A stretch of 64,000 nucleotides of DNA from Leguminivora glycinivorella (GCF_023078275.1 NC_062973.1:17750456-17814455); one strand, 5' to 3'. Positions 21,504 through 33,487 are shown, counted from the first letter of the stretch. Notes: a model not told the origin generated them from the sequence alone. A program made the numbers and translations.

Positions 21504-23432
21504 TAGTGTGTCGCCGATCTTGGGGCTTTAAATGTAAGGCTAGATTCTACACGAAAAATCGATCTAATTTTGTTTTGGGGCATTTAAAAATAAATGAAAA
21601 TTAGATACTTTATTAGTCCTCAAAGTTTAATGGTTAAGTCAATGTATTATTGGATTTTGCGATAATATCGTCATTTCGTTGTACGAGGGTGAGATTACAT
21701 TAATACCTTGGTACGGGGGCCTTTCATTGATAATTTTCAATTCCGCTTACAAACTTTTCTTCCTACCTTGGAATAAAGAGGATTATCTTTGTCTTTCGCC
21801 TTCTTGTAGCCTTAAAACTTGTTTAAAAACCAGTTAAAAACAAAGCTGACATCGACAATAAAGAAATACCATTGACGTATTTCTGTCAAATTATTTTATT
21901 CAATAAGTACAAAATGTCGAATCAACCGTTTACTGCGGCAGAATTAACTGATATGGTGTTGTTATACGGGGAAACACGAGGAAATGGAGCCCAAGCTCTC
22001 AGACTTTATCGAGAACGGTTTCCCAATCGTAGGATTCCACATAACTCTCGGGTAATAGTGAATGCTGTTCAACGAATAAGAGAGGGCCTACCGATTACCG
22101 GAAATACGCTGGAAGCAGTGGGCAACAACCCTTTGCCATTGCGATTCCATGACAGAGTTTTAAATTATTTTACTGACCATCCTCACTCAAGTACAAGGGA
22201 CGCAGCTAGAATTTTTGAAGTCGACCACTCGGTGATTCATAAAATTTTAAAGAAAAACAAACAGCACCCTTTCAAGCCAGAGAGAGTACACGCATTGCTT
22301 CCGAGGGATTTCCCAATACGTAAAGCTTATTGTGATTGGTTTTTACGACAACATGGTCAAAATGCGGACTTCCTAAAAAGTATTATCTGGACCGATGAAA
22401 GCACATTTTGCCGTAATGGTATGTGGAATCGCAGAAATGTCCATTACTGATCAGCGGAGAATCCTCATTGGGCTAAGGAAACTGGTCATCAATATCGATG
22501 GTCTCTGAACGTATGGGCGGGTATTATTGATGAGACCATTATTGGCCCAGTGTTCATTGATGGCACACTGAACTCTGATAAATACCTGATGCTTTTAAAT
22601 GAGCACGTTGTAACTTTTCTAAATGGGTTGCCTGCTGGCCGCCGTGCCGAAATTTGGTATCAGCAGGATGGTGCACCGGCACATTCTTCAGTCGCAGTCC
22701 GTAACAGATTAAATGAAATCTTTGGAAATCATTGGATTGGAAGATTTGGTCCTCATCGATGGCCACCAAGATCACCAGACTTGACGCCACTGGATTTTTA
22801 TTTATGGGGGGCTATAAAAAATGATGTGTATGCTACACCGTCTGAGACGATGGAAGTTATGAGAGAAAAGATCATTGCCAGTTCTCGTAAGATTCGTTTG
22901 GCTACTTTACGATCTGTTCACAGAACAATCTTAAGACGATATGCAACTTGCATGCGACGAGAGGGCAGGCATGTTGAAATAAGAAGAAACCGAGAGTGAG
23001 TCTTATTGTTTAACTGATAAATAGGAGCTATTCGTTTTGAGTGTTTTTTTTACTTTAACAATAAATTAAGTCACAAAAAATGTTGTTTGTGCTTTTCTTT
23101 TCCTAAAAATTGCCTGCATAACAATAATACCAATGCGATACTTGGAAATAAATTAGATTATCATTTAATTGTTCAGTTCAGTTTATTTGTTAGATTCTAA
23201 TGAACTTGACGTGACATTCATTTGACATTTGACGTCTCTTAAAGATAAACATGTATTAGTTACGATGTCAAGTTAACATTGGATTACGTACATTGAAAAT
23301 CTCATTTACTTTGTATGAAAATAATTAAATTAACAAATTGCATTTTTTTAAGAACTTGTAAAACAAAAGTTGCTTAGTTTCGTGAGTCGAATCTAACCTT
23401 ACATTTAAAGCCCCAAGATCGGCGACACACTG
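21504..23432 (+). mobile_element. DD41D-type Tc1/mariner transposon, nearly complete
   Basis: Inverted ends share GTGTGTCGCCGATCTTGGGG and GCTTTAAATGTAAGG (left 21506 on, right ending 23432). TA follows the right end; the left end seems to have lost two bases after its TA. The element contains one transposase gene (21914-22999), broken by a stop. Confidence 0.85.
21914..22999 (+). pseudogene. DD41D (rosa/Visitor-like) transposase with one nonsense codon
   Basis: The natural start is probably ATG 21914 (MSNQPFTAAEL), inside a longer frame. The N-terminal half has helix-turn-helix-like segments (residues about 10-130). The catalytic triad is readable: IIWTDEST, then WYQQDGAPAH, then RSPDLTPLDFYLWG. 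Counting gives 41 residues between the second and third aspartates, hence DD41D. A TGA at 22448-22450 replaces what should be tryptophan after NVHY; the same frame continues with SAENPHWAKETGHQ to the stop at 22997. One substitution (TGG to TGA) would explain the damage. Length, about 360 residues, is normal for the superfamily. Confidence 0.85.
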
Positions 23433-23559
23433 TATACAATGAAATAGAATGGTTAAGAGAGGAAAACAAATATAGTTTATTGCAAGTAAAGAATAAATTA
23501 AAAAAAACACTTATAGATAACCTACCTTAATTGCAGCTACCAAGCAGTAATAGGAATTC

Positions 23560-23795
23560 ATTGTATTGTTTGTTATACTTACTATTTTGTAAAGCATGTT
23601 AGTTTAAGCACATATTCACGTAGGTGTGTATTTACTAAATTACTATTTAATGTTAAATTTAGGGTAAGCATTATTTAGAATTATAGCAACTTAAGAATGG
23701 TACATAGCTTTGTAAAAAATGAGCGCTGTCTCGCCAACAAACTGCATGAGCAGTTTGGCGAGAAACTTTAAAAATGTAAAATGTATGTTACCTTT

Positions 23796-23827
<32 letters not shown>

Positions 23828-23829
23828 AC
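23560..23829 (+). mobile_element. 3' end of a poly(A) retrotransposon
   Basis: Sequence with GCTGTCTCGCCAACAAACTG, a second GCAGTTTGGCGAGAA, then ACCTTTAAATAAATAAATT and about 19 A's. Coding part absent, so strongly 5'-truncated. Looks like the 3' UTR of a Jockey/CR1-type LINE. Confidence 0.6.
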
Positions 23830-23989
23830 TTTCATGCCGATGACATCAATTTGACGTCACGCTGCATATATTTGTTTATTTGTTTATTTATTACAGTACA
23901 TCCACATCATATGTATTACATCTTACACAATTGATTTAATTGCTTATAGTTCTCAGTCTGATACAAAATGACAATTAAAGATAGCATAT

Positions 23990-26900
23990 GACTTACTTGA
24001 CTTGACTTAGTGTCCTGTGTCCTCTAGATGGGGCAGAGGGCATCCACAGTGCGTCGCCATCCCGAGCGGTTTTGAGCTTCGCGCTTTACTTCGCTCCAGG
24101 TTATCCCTATCGCCTTCGCTTCTGCAGTGATCGTCCGCCGCCAGGACTGCTTAGGGCGGGCACGTCTTCGCTTTCCTTGGGGATTCCAGTCTAGGGCTTG
24201 CCTCGGTATGTGGTCGGGGTCCCTTCGGAGCGTATGGCCAATCCAGTTCCATTTGCGGCGTTTGATCTGCTGATTGATCGGCGTCTCACCGCAGCGTTCC
24301 CACAGAGCTGTGTTGGAGATTTTCTCGGGCCAGTATATTTCGAGAATGCGGCGAAGACAGCGGTTGACAAAGACCTGGATCCGTTGCGAGATGTCCTTAG
24401 TGACCTTCCACGTCTCACATCCGTACAGCAACACGGGTTTCACGTTGGACCGGAATATCTTGAGCTTAACTCTCCGAGTCAGTTTCCGCGATTGCCATAT
24501 AGGACGGAGTCGTGCGAAGGTTGCTCTCGCCTTGGCGATCCTCGAAGCGATGTCCTCTTCGGTCCCTCCAGTTTCCGTCACTACACTACCAAGGTACGTA
24601 AATTTGTGGACTGTCTCCACACCCTCTGTGCCGATGAGCAACGGTACCGAACTGGTTGCTCTGCACCTCATGTCTTGGGTCTTCCTGGTGTTGATTTTGA
24701 GTCCCGTCTCCAAAGCCTCTCACCGTAGGTCGTCCAATTTGGCTTGCATGTCGGCGCGTGTGTGGCTCAATAGGCATAGATCATCGGCATAGTCTAAATC
24801 TTCCAGCACGTTGGACAGCCCCCACTCTATGCCGCGGCGCTTTCTATTGGTCTTGACCATGATGCCATCGAGGACGACAAGGAAGAGGAGAGGAGAAAGA
24901 AGACACCCCTGTCGTACACCGGCCTGAACCGGTATGTCCTCCGAGATGAGACCGTCGTGAGTTACTCTACAGGAATAGTTCCTGTAGATGGCCTTAATCA
25001 AGTTTGTTATTTTCTCGGGGACTCCAATTTCTTGTAGCCGGTCCCAGATACAGTTCCATCTCAAGGTGTCGAAGGCTTTTTCGAAGTCCACAAAGGTCAG
25101 GTACATTTCCCTCTGAAATTCTGATGCCTGTTCGAGAATTATGCGTAAGGTGTTGATCTGGTCCGTACACGATCGGTTGGGCCGGAAGCCAGCTTGCTCT
25201 TTGCGCAGAAGAGGTTCTACTGCCCTCGAGAGTCTGTCCGAGATGATCCTGCAGAGCACCTTGGAAGGAATCGAGAGCAAAGTGATGCCTCTCCAATTGC
25301 CACAGTCACTGAGGTCTCCCTTCTTGGGTACGGTGATCAGAAGGCCCTTGCTCCAGTCACAAGGTAACTCTTCGGCTGACCAGATGTTCCTCAGGAGAGG
25401 CGTCAGCGCGTTTGCAGCGGTAGGGATGTCGGCTTTCAGCATTTCCGCTGTGATGAGGTCCTCTCCTGGGGCTTTCCCATTCTTCAGCGATCGGATAGCC
25501 TTCACTACTTCGTCCGTTGTAGGGGAGACACATCGATGTCCAGGCCTTGTGTGGGCAAGCTGGCCGCACTTGTAAGCGTAGCGGGGTCGTTTGGGACTTG
25601 GAAGATCTCTTCAAAGTGCTCCCGCCAGCGTTGAAGCTGTCCCTCCGATGTCACAATAAACTGGCCTGTCTTGTCTTTCAAAGGCTTCTTCTTCCTCTGG
25701 TTTCTATTTCCGGCCAAGGTCTTCGTCGCCTTGTACATCTCCCTGAGATTTCCGGAGTTGGCTGCGCGTTGGGCACAGTCCGCAACCTCCTCAGCCCATA
25801 CTCGACGGTCATGACGGGTACTGCGGTAGATTTTTCTGCGAACTTGTCCGTATCGGCGCCTCAGGTCTTCGCGCACTGCCTCGTCACTAGTTGCCAGGAG
25901 CTGAAGATGTAACCCGCGCCTTTCTTCGATGAGTTGCCAGGTATTTTGTGACATCCAGTCTTCGCGTGTGTGCGTTTTGTGTCCAAGGACGACGGAGCTG
26001 GTCTCTGTATAGGCCATTTTGATGTGGTTCCACTCCGCGTCGACAGAAGTGGTAGGGCCCGCTTTGAGAACGGAGAAACGGTTTCGCAGCTCGAGTCTAA
26101 AGGCGTCTCCTACATCTGGGTCCTGCAGCTTGTTGACCTCGAAGCGTTTGCCCATCTTGGTAGTCGCGCTGGCAGCTCGGGCTACAGCTACTTTGAGCCG
26201 CACCTCAGCGACGACTAGGTGGTGGTCACTGTCGATATCCGCGCCACGGCGGTTACGAACGTCGAGCAGTGATGAACGCCATTTGGAGCTGATGGCGAGA
26301 TGGTCAATCTGGTTCTTGGTGACTCCATCGGGTGAGTTCCATGTGTACTTATGGTGGTCTCCTTGAATGAATAATGTGCCTCCGATGGTAAGGTCGTTGT
26401 TTTGGCAGAATTCCAAAAATCTCTCCCCGTTCTCATTCCGGACTCCCAGCCCATTTGTGCCCATGTGTCTCTGACATCCGTCGTTGTCTGTGCCAACCTT
26501 GGCATTGAGATCCCCCATGACGATGACTATGTCCTGCTTGCGGGTGTTTTTCAAAGTTAGGTTGAGTGAACTATAGAAATCGTCCTTGTCTTCTCTTGAT
26601 GCCAGGTTTGTCGGCGCGTAACATTGAACGACGGTTATCTTGCGGGCCTTACTGTTAAATCGGGCTGTGACGATTCTATCTGAGATGGGTTTCCAGTCCA
26701 GTAGGCTCTGCTTCGCAACATCAGAAAGGAGGAATCCTACGCCTTTCTCACGTACACCCTCTTCGTCTTCCTTCCCGGAGTAAAGAAAAGTGAGGCCCCT
26801 GGACGTTCTCAGTTCTCCGAATCCATTTCTGCGCACTTCACTGAGACCGAGTATTTGCAGTTTGTATCGGAGCATTTCTGCTTCTGCTTGGGCTAGTCGG

Positions 26901-27405
26901 CTATCTTCGCTCAGTGTTCGCACGTTCCAGCAAGCAATTCGTGTCCGTATTTTCATGCCAAAGGTCGTCGTAGTTTGATCGGTCCGGTTTTGCACTGTTT
27001 CAGTTTCTTTAATCGTTGAGTTTCGGGTAAGCGAAGGATTAGTCCACTATACCCTAGCCCAATGGTGGGGCTGCCACCTCGGAGCCGTTGGGCTTGCTCG
27101 GTTTTGTTTCGGGTATCCTCCCTAGTGAGTTGATTCTGTTTTGAGGCGCAGAAGATTCACCTTTCGCCCTGCATCCTCAGCTCAGCTGCAGCACAGAGGT
27201 AGCGGTCGCGCGGCGGCGCGGCTGCAGCAGTCCCCAGAGGGGACGGCGGGGACGTGGATGACGCGGACTGGCTAGAGCTCTGCGAACAATACGGTGTTCC
27301 GCTACGAACACAGCAGATGGTTTCTTGGCATTTTATAGGTAATGCTGTTCTCACTACCAGCGCTTCCCACCAAGACCAAACCCTAGCTTCCCCCCCCCAA
27401 GATAG
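23990..27405 (-). mobile_element. Nearly full-length RTE-like LINE, 3.4 kb
   Basis: The 10-mer GATAGCATAT occurs at 23980-23989 and 27406-27415, directly outside the element: a target-site duplication. On the minus strand the element starts with TTGGGGGGGG, has a GC-rich 5' region of about 410 bp (27000-27405), one long ORF in three pieces, and a short 3' tail made of TCAAG-like repeats (TAAGTCAAGTCAAGTAAGTC). A single ORF, a microsatellite-like tail and a short 5' UTR suit the RTE group. The open + strand frame at 27254-27442 lies in its 5' region and is not an exon. Confidence 0.85.
24024..26995 (-). pseudogene. RTE-like endonuclease/reverse transcriptase polyprotein
   Basis: About 988 codons. 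The N-terminal part (25505-26995) is an APE-type endonuclease: ACWNVRTL, ILGLSEVR, IVMGDLNAKVG, NQIDHLAIS, DSDHHLVVAEV. The reverse transcriptase follows (24720-25545): NGKAPGEDLI, NWRGITLLS, EQAGFRPNRS, FVDFEKAFD, GVRQGCLLSPLLF and the catalytic LDYADDLCLL. The C-terminal domain (24024-24719) has KFTYLGSVVTETGG, LLYGCETW and GHTLRRD...GKRRRARPKQSWRRT. Two defects: a frameshift near 25535, where the endonuclease frame runs into TAG just before TTDEVVKAIRSL, and an in-frame TGA at 24720-24722. Proteins of this kind are often mislabelled craniofacial development protein 2-like. Confidence 0.9.
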
Positions 27406-27483
27406 GATAGCATATAGGATGATTCAAATAGTTTTATTGTAGTAATTAATCATTATCCATTAATGAATTTAATCGTGTACAAA

Positions 27484-27704
27484 TGACTTCAAAAGTAAGC
27501 TATTCGAACGTGGAATAATTAATATCTACTTGATACGTGAAAAGTAAATTAAATTATTTGTTTATTTTTTTACATTCATTTTATTAAATATTTTTGTAAC
27601 TATATTTCAATAAATTATTGAAACAAAATAATTGTTTCCTATTCATATCACGTATCAAGTAGGTATTAATTATTCCGCGTATGAATAGCTTACTTTTGAA
27701 GTCA
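27484..27704. mobile_element. 221-bp MITE with 57-bp inverted repeats
   Basis: TGACTTCAAAAGTAAGCTAT at the left returns inverted at the right; arms extend through ATCTACTTGATACGTGA with few mismatches. Target duplication not clear. Confidence 0.8.
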
Positions 27705-28024
27705 TGATTAAAATGATTGATACAAACTGCCATCCCTTTTCTAACCCACTAAAAGGACGAAAATCAAAAAAAGCTGAAATTACTTTTCTTCTACTTCTAT
27801 TTACTACCTTTTTACTAAGTTTTAAGTCCCTAACTAAAAATAAAATTGGATCCCCATACAAACTGAAATCTACTTTTTAACCCCCTTAGGGGTCAAATTT
27901 TTCAGAATCGCTTCTAACGTCTAATATACATTATAAACGTAAACTGTTGTGCCAAATTCAACTTCTTAGCTTTTGTAGTTTCGGCAAACTATCTATAATC
28001 ACAATTTTACTGATGTTCATAGCG

Positions 28025-28450
28025 AAACTTTAAGTCGGTCTGGCGGATGGTTGGGTCCATCCGATTGGTCTGGCTGCTTACAAACGGTCTAGTTATAGTT
28101 CCCTGTGTATCATATATCAAAATCAGGCTTGAGAAAATGAGGAAAGTTAGAGTCGTTTTTTGTCAACTTTGTCGCGTCTGGCAAAAGTTACGGCCGGCGG
28201 AAACGGTCTGGCATTGATGATAACTAACTTCTAACAACGTGTTCTAACACATACATAAAACACAGCCTTGAGAATTTAAGGAAAGTTAGCACTTTTTTTT
28301 TTCACCTTCAGCACTTGATAGCAAAAAAATGGCCGATGGGCCGAACTAGAAAATATGCAGACGTTAAACGTCGATACGAACTCTACATTATCCCAAAGTT
28401 TCATCCTTGAGAATTTGAGGAAGGTCTGGCGGCCCTCGGCTCTTGATCTA
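28025..28450. repeat. Degenerate tandem repeats (GGTCTGGC / TTGAGAATTTGAGGAAAG)
   Basis: Three loosely similar blocks of about 120-180 bp carry GGTCTGG near one end and a variant of CTTGAGAATTTGAGGAAAGT near the other. Too diverged for precise units. Confidence 0.45.
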
Positions 28451-28577
28451 ATAGAAACTTTATAAATATACAATGTAGCATTATTCCGAATTGGTTTTGT
28501 TGTCATCCTAAACTTTTATCTCGTTTATTATTCTCGTTGTACTGAATAAAAAATATGAACAGTTTTCTTTCCTACAG

Positions 28578-28607
28578 AAGACAACCTCAAAGCCTGAGAT
28601 TGAAAGA
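28578..28607 (+). CDS. Possible 30-bp micro-exon of the host gene (low confidence)
   Basis: A strong acceptor (TTTTCTTTCCTACAG) and strong donor (GTAAGTTTT) enclose 30 bases. Joined after exon c (phase 1) it would read K-D-N-L-K-A and then TGA, so inclusion would end the protein. Phase 0 is open (KTTSKPEIER) but fits neither neighbour. It may be a premature-stop cassette exon or a chance pair of splice sites. Confidence 0.3.
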
Positions 28608-29106
28608 GTAAGTTTTTTTCTCTTAATTTATCTACAAAGAAATTTTTTATTAAAAACTAGAAAACTAAGGTAAGATCCCAATTTGTTGAAATTTGTGCAA
28701 ATAGGCTGTATAAATTACAGAAAGTTGGAATTAAAGTAAGTCGTACTGAATAATATTAAATCTTTATCTGTCTAGAAAGTTTCTAATATTCTACCAGGTG
28801 TCTCACCTCATCTAACCTGCTGTGCAGGTCAGTATCACATTGTCTTACCTACCTTTCATAACCAGCATAATTTCTTAGAAGTATATTTAATGGTTAGATA
28901 AGTTATGATTACGATTTATTTTGATTTAGTGATCTACCTATTATTATAATTAAATTAAATTGCACTTTTACTTTAGTCAAAAACTTTGCCCCGTACAGAA
29001 AATCCATACTAATATTATAAATGGGAAAGTGTGTGTGTCTGTTTGTTTGTCCGTCTTTCACGGCAAAGCGGAGCGACGACTTGACGTGATTTTTTAAGTG
29101 GAGATA

Positions 29107-30400
29107 CGAGGGGTGATCCAAAAGTAATGATAATCAGTATGAAAGACACATAAAATGTTTAATAAAATAATTTATTTTTCTACGTAATCTCCTTCCAAGT
29201 CTACACACTTGGACCATCGTTTCTCCAGACTACGAATTCCTTTAAAAAAAAAATCTTTTTCTTGACCCTCCAAAAATGCCTCCACAGCGGCCATTACCTC
29301 GCCATCATTCAAAAATTTGTTGCCTCTAAGATCTTCCTTCAGCCGTGGAAAGAGATAAAAGTCGCTGGGGGCTAGGTCTGGCGAATATGGGGGTGTTCCA
29401 GCAATTCGAACCCTGAATCACGGATGGCAGCCATCGCAACACCGGCCTTGTGGGGCGGTGCGTTGTCCTGGTGAAACAGGATGCCAGCTCGAAGTTTACC
29501 CCGCCGCTTTTCTTTGATTGCCTCTCTCAATCTGCGTATTTGGTCAGCGTAGTAGGAGCCCGTAATAGTGGTTCCCTTTTCCAGGTATTCGATCATTATG
29601 ACTCCCTCAGCATCCCAAAACACTGAAGCCATGACCTTACCAGCGGAGCTTGCTACCTTGAATTTCTTCGGTGTAGGGGACGACGCTCGCTTCCAGGTCA
29701 TGGATTGCTGTTTGGTCTTAGGATCGAAATGATGGATCCAAGACTCGTCCATGGTTACAAACCGACGCAAAAATGTTTCGGGATCAGTTTGAAATTTTTC
29801 AAGATTAGACTTCGAAATCTCACAACGTATTTTCTTTTGTTCAGCCGTTAACATTCTAGGCACCCAACGAGCGGAGACTTTTTTCATATGTAATTCATCA
29901 GTTAAGATTCTTTGAATGCTGCCATACGAGATGCCTGTGAGCTCAACTAGATGCCTGATAGTCATCCTTCTATCTGTTAAAACGAGATCATTAATTTTTT
30001 TTACGTTTTCTCCAGTAAGGGCGACAGATGGACGGCCTTCGCGGTGTTCATCTTGAGTGGATGTTCTTCCCAAGTTAAACTCCTTTGACCAGCGTGCCAC
30101 TGTAGAATACGGCGGAGCGGACTCCCCCAGTGTTCCCACTAATTCAGCGTATATATCTTTAGTACACATTTTTTTCAAACAGAAGTATTTAATAACCGCT
30201 CTCACCTCAGTTTTCTCCATTTTTGCGATATTGTTCCGACTGCTCGTGAAAAAACAAATGCAACTCTCTGACAGATACATATTTTTTTTTTTATTTTTTT
30301 TTATTTACTAAGGAGTCTTTGTGGACAGTAACGGCATACCTATTTATTTTAATCCGATGCAAAAAGTATTCAGTTATCATTACTTTTGGATCACCCCTCG
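29107..30400 (-). mobile_element. mariner transposon, complete ends, 1294 bp
   Basis: Perfect 27-bp terminal inverted repeats beginning CGAGGGGTGATCCAAAAGTA, flanked by TA on both sides (29105-29106, 30401-30402). Contains one transposase gene on the minus strand. Because the host Helitron sequence is known from another copy, the insertion is exact to the base. Confidence 0.95.
29171..30220 (-). pseudogene. mariner transposase with a single-base frameshift
   Basis: The start MEKTEVRAVIKYFCLKK is the usual mariner N-terminus; 20 extra in-frame codons upstream are not expected. The paired helix-turn-helix region covers residues 1 to about 110. Catalytic residues: VTMDESWIHHF, then FHQDNAPPHKAG, then SPDLAPSDFY (D34D by counting). 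The frame breaks just before the last motif: after LLEHP a run of five C's replaces the six needed for HPPYSPD, so it reads HPHIRQT and stops at 29372. Beyond the break, the shifted frame is open and normal (PRLKEDLRGNKFLNDGE) to TAA near 29171. Only this one-base loss is evident, so the copy is young. Confidence 0.9.
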
Positions 30401-30479
30401 TAGTTGAAGGGATGGAGAGTGACATAGGCTACTTTTTGTCTCTTTCTAACGCGAGCGAAGCCGCGGGCAAAAGCTAGTT

Positions 30480-32660
30480 ATAAATATTATAATATACGCA
30501 CGAGTAGGTAATACAAAAATTGCTAACCGAAGTATTTTTATTTGCTTTTATCGCTGGCTCTTTCTACATTAAACTGATTGTCAGCGAGAAAATTTAGAAT
30601 TATTATTCCTAAAAACCTATAATTCCAACCAGTTCGCGTCAGATATTTATTTAAGAATTAAGATAATCGGACTATAGGGAAGTACTAAAACTGTATACTA
30701 GGCGGATCTTGAAAGTCATAAAGCTTTTTATTATGTAATGTACCTAGAGGTATTTAAAACTAGAAACGGCCATAGAATCTATTTGAAGCACGTAGTCTTA
30801 ATTGCTAAAGTTTTCCAATTATTCGTACTGCCGGTCGGTGGTTAGATGTCGTTCTTCCTGAATCTTGGTCGTCTTATATTTTATTACTAGTGGGTTTTTT
30901 ACTACTTCATTGGTTTTAATATTGAACTCGATAGCATTAACCCTAGGTTTCTCCAAAGAGCCAGTTCACCGACGCGATAAGACAACGAATTTTTTTTGGA
31001 AACGGTCATGTCTATGAGGAGGAGCTCTTTAGTTCTACGGGACCCAAGTCTACGTATATTTTAAGCAGAGGTCAGAGTAATAAGCAACAATGTGCTTATT
31101 TATTTTTGTTCTCAACTCGACACTATGTTATCATTAAGTAGTTAATTCAACACAATAAGAAACCCAAATTATCGGATTTCTTGCGAAAAATCAACAATTT
31201 AAACATGACAATTCCGACTACATCTCTCCCAATTTCTAAAATGACGCTAGAAACAAGGTCGACAAAACGTCCCTCGTTCGCGTTGATTAGGCAACAGCAA
31301 CTGGGTCTTCATTTTGGGTTTATATCGTCGCAGTAAATGGGATGCGTGACGCAGCATCCTGCGAAGGTCGCTCCAATTTTAACAAGAGTAATTTTATTTT
31401 CTACCTACTAAATGTTGTCATTCACGTTCCCACTATATTCGTATATTAGAGGCTGAACGTGTCACAATTTGAACTGATAGTTACTTACCTGTGATATGAA
31501 ATGAAATGCCACGCGAAATCTGCAAGCTGTCAGTATTTAGGGCCGCACTACCTATACTCCTATTTTTAATTAGCCGGAATTATTGTAAACAAAAGTGTGG
31601 CCGGTGCTAAAAAAAATTTGCACCATTCGAGGTATTAAAATTGACGATATTTTACACGTTTAATAAAAATCTTTACATATTCCACTACACAAATAATGAC
31701 TCTTTTTAAACGAAAATAAATTGAAACACTAAAACTTTTTGGTATATTTATTGAAATTAAAAAGCCGTTTTTGTCGGGTAGTTTGTATATTGCACTGGTA
31801 TTACTGTGGAAATGTACCTGGGCGACCAAGTAGCGGGCCGCTAAACATTATTTTTTAGCAACTTTTGAGACTAGGTGGCAGTGATTTTTAATTAATAATT
31901 AAAACCGTCTTTTTCAAATGCGATGGTGGTAATAAGGTGGTTATAAATTAAATTATTGGTTTTGTGAGTATCTGATATGACAGGACATCGTCTATTTTGG
32001 ACCGATTTCTATATTGACTTGCATGGGATCATAACATAATATAACAGTCATTGTGTTCGATCGCTTCACGATTTTTAAGTATGTAATAGAGTGATCGTTA
32101 ATAACTGGTTAAAAGTAATTTGATTTTCTCTCGGCCCTTACTCTGAGAACCCCTGACTTGAGCTGCACGTGTTACTTTGACAGTGACAGCAGTTTGTTTA
32201 CGTTTATTCCGTTCAATTTGTAATGGGACTATAGTCGTTTTGACCGGGTTTCTATGGCACGCTAAGTAGATGCGTTTTCTTTTTTCTTGATCTATGGTAT
32301 ATACGAAATCTGTGTACGTTTCAATGGTTGGATTTGAAGCCACCGAGATAATTATAATTATTAAAATAAAGCTTCCATATATATCTATCTATCTATTAAT
32401 TTTCTCATTAATCTCATGATAACATATCAAACATATTTAAATAATATTTTTGTCAATAATCACTCTCGTAAGTTATGTACTTAAGTAGAAAATGGTAACA
32501 GAAAGTTAATAAGTTCTGGTTTTCCAGGACAGCCGTTCAGTTGTATTGCGGCCGTCTCCATTTTTCGTAATAACTAGGAAAAGTAGAAAACCCGTGCTTT
32601 ATTAAACCGACTATTATTTAGTGGTCCTTGGCGTTCTAAGGCTTAAATCGAATGGTTATA
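30480..32660. other. Unassigned intronic DNA, 2.2 kb
   Basis: AT-rich, a short TATC microsatellite near 32380. The frame at 32098-32343 (minus) has no recognisable content. No terminal repeats found. Confidence 0.4.
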
Positions 32661-32666
32661 CGTTAA

Positions 32667-33487
32667 GGTGACGGACCCAATCATGGACAGTTTAAGAAAA
32701 AAATTCGCCTGTTTTTGATATTTCACTGATAAATGTAAAAATTCTACCGCCAAGCGTGTTAAATCTTGAATGTCCTATCCTTCTTCTACATTTCAAGCGT
32801 ATTGCAGAATAGATACTCCTATTGGTTTCTTCATAGTTAACAAATTAAAACTAGGTGTTTTTTCTCCAATTATGGACGGCAGTTCTCCAGTAATGGATCC
32901 CCCATTATGGACAGTGAAATAAGTTTAAAATTTTACTTTTAAAGCCAACTGATACGCTATGAGTCAATTTTATACACCATAAATACAATTAGTTTGGGTT
33001 ATTTTAACATAGGATTGTTTCTCGTAAATTTTGGTTTTGTAAATTGTTCCTTGTCCATCATAGGAGGTAGGCAGTTTTTCGGGTCCAGTAATGGACACTC
33101 GCAAAATAACGTCATTTCTTTATATCTTTGGAGCAACAAACTAGTATGTTTTATACCTTATCTCATGCTTAATGCAGTAAGTAAAACGCATTCAAGATTA
33201 CACCGTGCGTTATTTTTTTATTATTTTATACATGAACTCATTTCTCTTAGCAACATTACTAAGAATTCGTCTTGATATTTTTTTCAGTAAACTGGTGAAT
33301 TTTATCTTGTCTCCAAATCCTTCAGAAATAACCGAATTAATTGAAACTTCAAAATTAAACAGCTCTACAACTCTAGTTTATGGTACATAGCCGTCAGTTT
33401 TTTGAAACTTATTTTAGATACTTATTTTTAAGGATTTGTGTTTTTTTGTCCATAATGGCATCACCGTCCATTATGGGGTATTTTACC
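32667..33487 (+). mobile_element. piggyBac-like non-autonomous element, copy B
   Basis: TTAA at 32663-32666 and 33488-33491. 821 bp, inverse of copy A (6113-6934, 822 bp) with very few differences along the whole length. The short frames inside are shared but broken by stops in both copies. Confidence 0.85.

Larger units (their letters stand above)
29003..30477 (+). mobile_element. Short Helitron split by a mariner
   Basis: The 5' part starts near TCCATACTAATATTATAAAT and breaks at GTGGAGATA; the 3' part resumes at TAGTTGAAGGGATGGAGA and ends in GCGAGCGAAGCCGCGGGC, AAAAGCTAG. Removing 29107-30400 and one TA restores the 179-bp element seen at 43461-43639. Confidence 0.9.

Noticed and set aside
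24198..24792. Long + strand frames of 172-176 codons
   Set aside because: Antisense shadows of the RTE-like LINE polyprotein.
27254..27442. Open + strand frame (DWLELCEQYGVPLRTQQM) that looked like a host exon
   Set aside because: It lies inside the 23990-27405 LINE, whose 10-bp target duplication puts the LINE 5' end at about 27405. The frame is antisense to the LINE 5' region.
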